Shown here: positions 6,312-6,771 of the stretch, in pieces
Numbering within the stretch: position 1 is the stretch's first letter
Layout of the letters: every line of letters begins with the position of its first letter
Assembly: GCA_041591915.1 (NCBI GenBank)
Contig: JBFHRB010000183.1
Location: forward strand, 1-6,771
Length of the DNA stretch: 6,771 nucleotides
Direction of reading: 5' to 3'
DNA from: JBFHRB01 sp041591915
GTDB taxonomy: Bacteria; Actinomycetota; Nitriliruptoria; Nitriliruptorales; Nitriliruptoraceae
Made by a program: the position numbers and the translations under genes
Notes under the pieces: model-generated
What the model saw: only the letters and a program-made list of their open reading frames with translations
What the model was told of the DNA's origin: nothing
Database searches by the model: none

Positions 6312-6771
6312 CCGGCGTCGTCGCCGATCGCGTCGCGCAGGGCGTCCACGCGCGATCGCAGGAACTCGCGTGACACCTGGGCGTCCCGCTCGACGCCGTC
6401 GAAGCCGTGGTACGCCCCCTCGACGACGTGGAGCTGGCACGGCACCCCGGCCTCCTCGAGCCGCCGCGCGTACGCGAGGTTCTCGTCGTAGAAGAGGTCG
6501 AGCGTGCCGACCCCGATCCACGCCGGTGGGAGGCCCGCGAGGTCGTCGTGGCGCGCCGGGGCCGCCAGCCGTGGAACCGAGTCCCCGCTGTGGCTGCCGA
6601 GGTAGGACGCCCAGCCGAAGCGGTTGCTCTTCTGGTCCCACAGCCGCAGGTTGCGCTCGTCGATGTCGGTGCGCGCCGCGGTGCGGTCGTCGAGCATCGG
6701 GTACGACAACAGCTGCAGGACGGGCTCGACCTCGCCCCGTTCCCTCGCCAGCAGGGCGAGGGCCGCGGCGA
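6308..6771 (-). CDS. Alpha/beta hydrolase fold-3 (HSL/acetyl esterase type), C-terminal part
   Basis: The frame runs in from the right edge with no start, so only about 153 C-terminal residues are visible. They begin AAALALLARERGEVEPVLQLLSYPMLDDR, the helix and strand that follow the GDSAGG nucleophile elbow in this family; the catalytic Ser itself is outside the window. The other two triad members are present: Asp at window residue 91 in GVGTLDLFYDEN, and His at 121 in EGAYHGFD. The conserved PPAWIGVG strand precedes the Asp. The family hydrolyses short-chain esters in the cytoplasm. A TTG at 6709 and an ATG at 6697 are internal and should not be taken as starts. The gene converges on the CapA-like gene with overlapping stops. 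Confidence 0.88.
   Translation of the reverse strand, partial: AAALALLARERGEVEPVLQLLSYPMLDDRTAARTDIDERNLRLWDQKSNRFGWASYLGSHSGDSVPRLAAPARHDDLAGLPPAWIGVGTLDLFYDENLAYARRLEEAGVPCQLHVVEGAYHGFDGVERDAQVSREFLRSRVDALRDAIGDDAG

Noticed and set aside
5013..6641. Long open frame of 542 codons on the minus strand
   Set aside because: It lies antisense to the CapA-like gene, which has all its family motifs. The translation is an Arg/Gly/Pro/Asp-rich stretch with no recognisable domain, as expected from the complementary frame of GC-rich coding DNA.
6707..6709. TTG as the start of the alpha/beta hydrolase
   Set aside because: The family's conserved sequence continues upstream in the same frame to the window edge, and a start here would drop the nucleophile elbow.
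1..6771. A defence island, biosynthetic cluster or mobile element
   Set aside because: There is no integrase, transposase, toxin-antitoxin pair, CRISPR repeat, tRNA attachment site or abrupt composition change. All genes share the same high-GC style.

Overview
This window is very GC-rich chromosomal DNA. Its codons end mostly in G or C, it uses GTG starts, and several long antisense open frames are pure GC artefacts. This, together with a fused membrane/molybdopterin oxidoreductase of a type I associate with Actinobacteria, suggests a high-GC actinobacterium. I cannot name a genus. There is no tRNA, rRNA, CRISPR array, transposase or integrase, and nothing that marks a mobile element. The genes are tightly packed, and no gene-free stretch exceeds about 180 bases.

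Layout from left to right: (1) 1-1383 (+), the C-terminal part of a YfbK-type von Willebrand factor A protein with a complete MIDAS metal site, cut by the left edge. (2) A perfect 13-bp hairpin at 1422-1451 between two converging genes. (3) 1464-2396 (-), a stand-alone HPr-kinase-like P-loop protein. (4) A strong 14-bp hairpin at 2524-2556, just beyond the end of (5). (5) 2571-3263 (-), a six-helix membrane protein I do not recognise, with a clear ribosome binding site next to a G6/C6 hairpin in its leader. (6) A divergent intergenic region, then 3422-4501 (+), a five-helix b561-like membrane domain fused to a sulfite-oxidase-type molybdopterin domain, with a twin-arginine motif just before the fifth helix. 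(7) 4577-5074 (+), a universal stress protein with an intact ATP motif. (8) 5175-6311 (+), a CapA/PgsA-type metallophosphatase-like protein. (9) 6308-6771 (-), the C-terminal part of an alpha/beta hydrolase (HSL/acetyl esterase family), cut by the right edge; its stop codon overlaps that of gene 8 in a shared CTAG.

The genes do not form an obvious single pathway. Genes 6 to 8 lie on the same strand with gaps of 75 and 100 bases and could be co-transcribed. The combination of membrane redox enzyme, stress protein and CapA-like protein would fit envelope or stress physiology, but that is inference. The most interesting point is the apparent dual Sec/Tat architecture of the molybdopterin protein. 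The orphan HPr-kinase-like protein and the paired G/C hairpins around the membrane gene come next. I found no convincing new multi-gene defence or mobile system.
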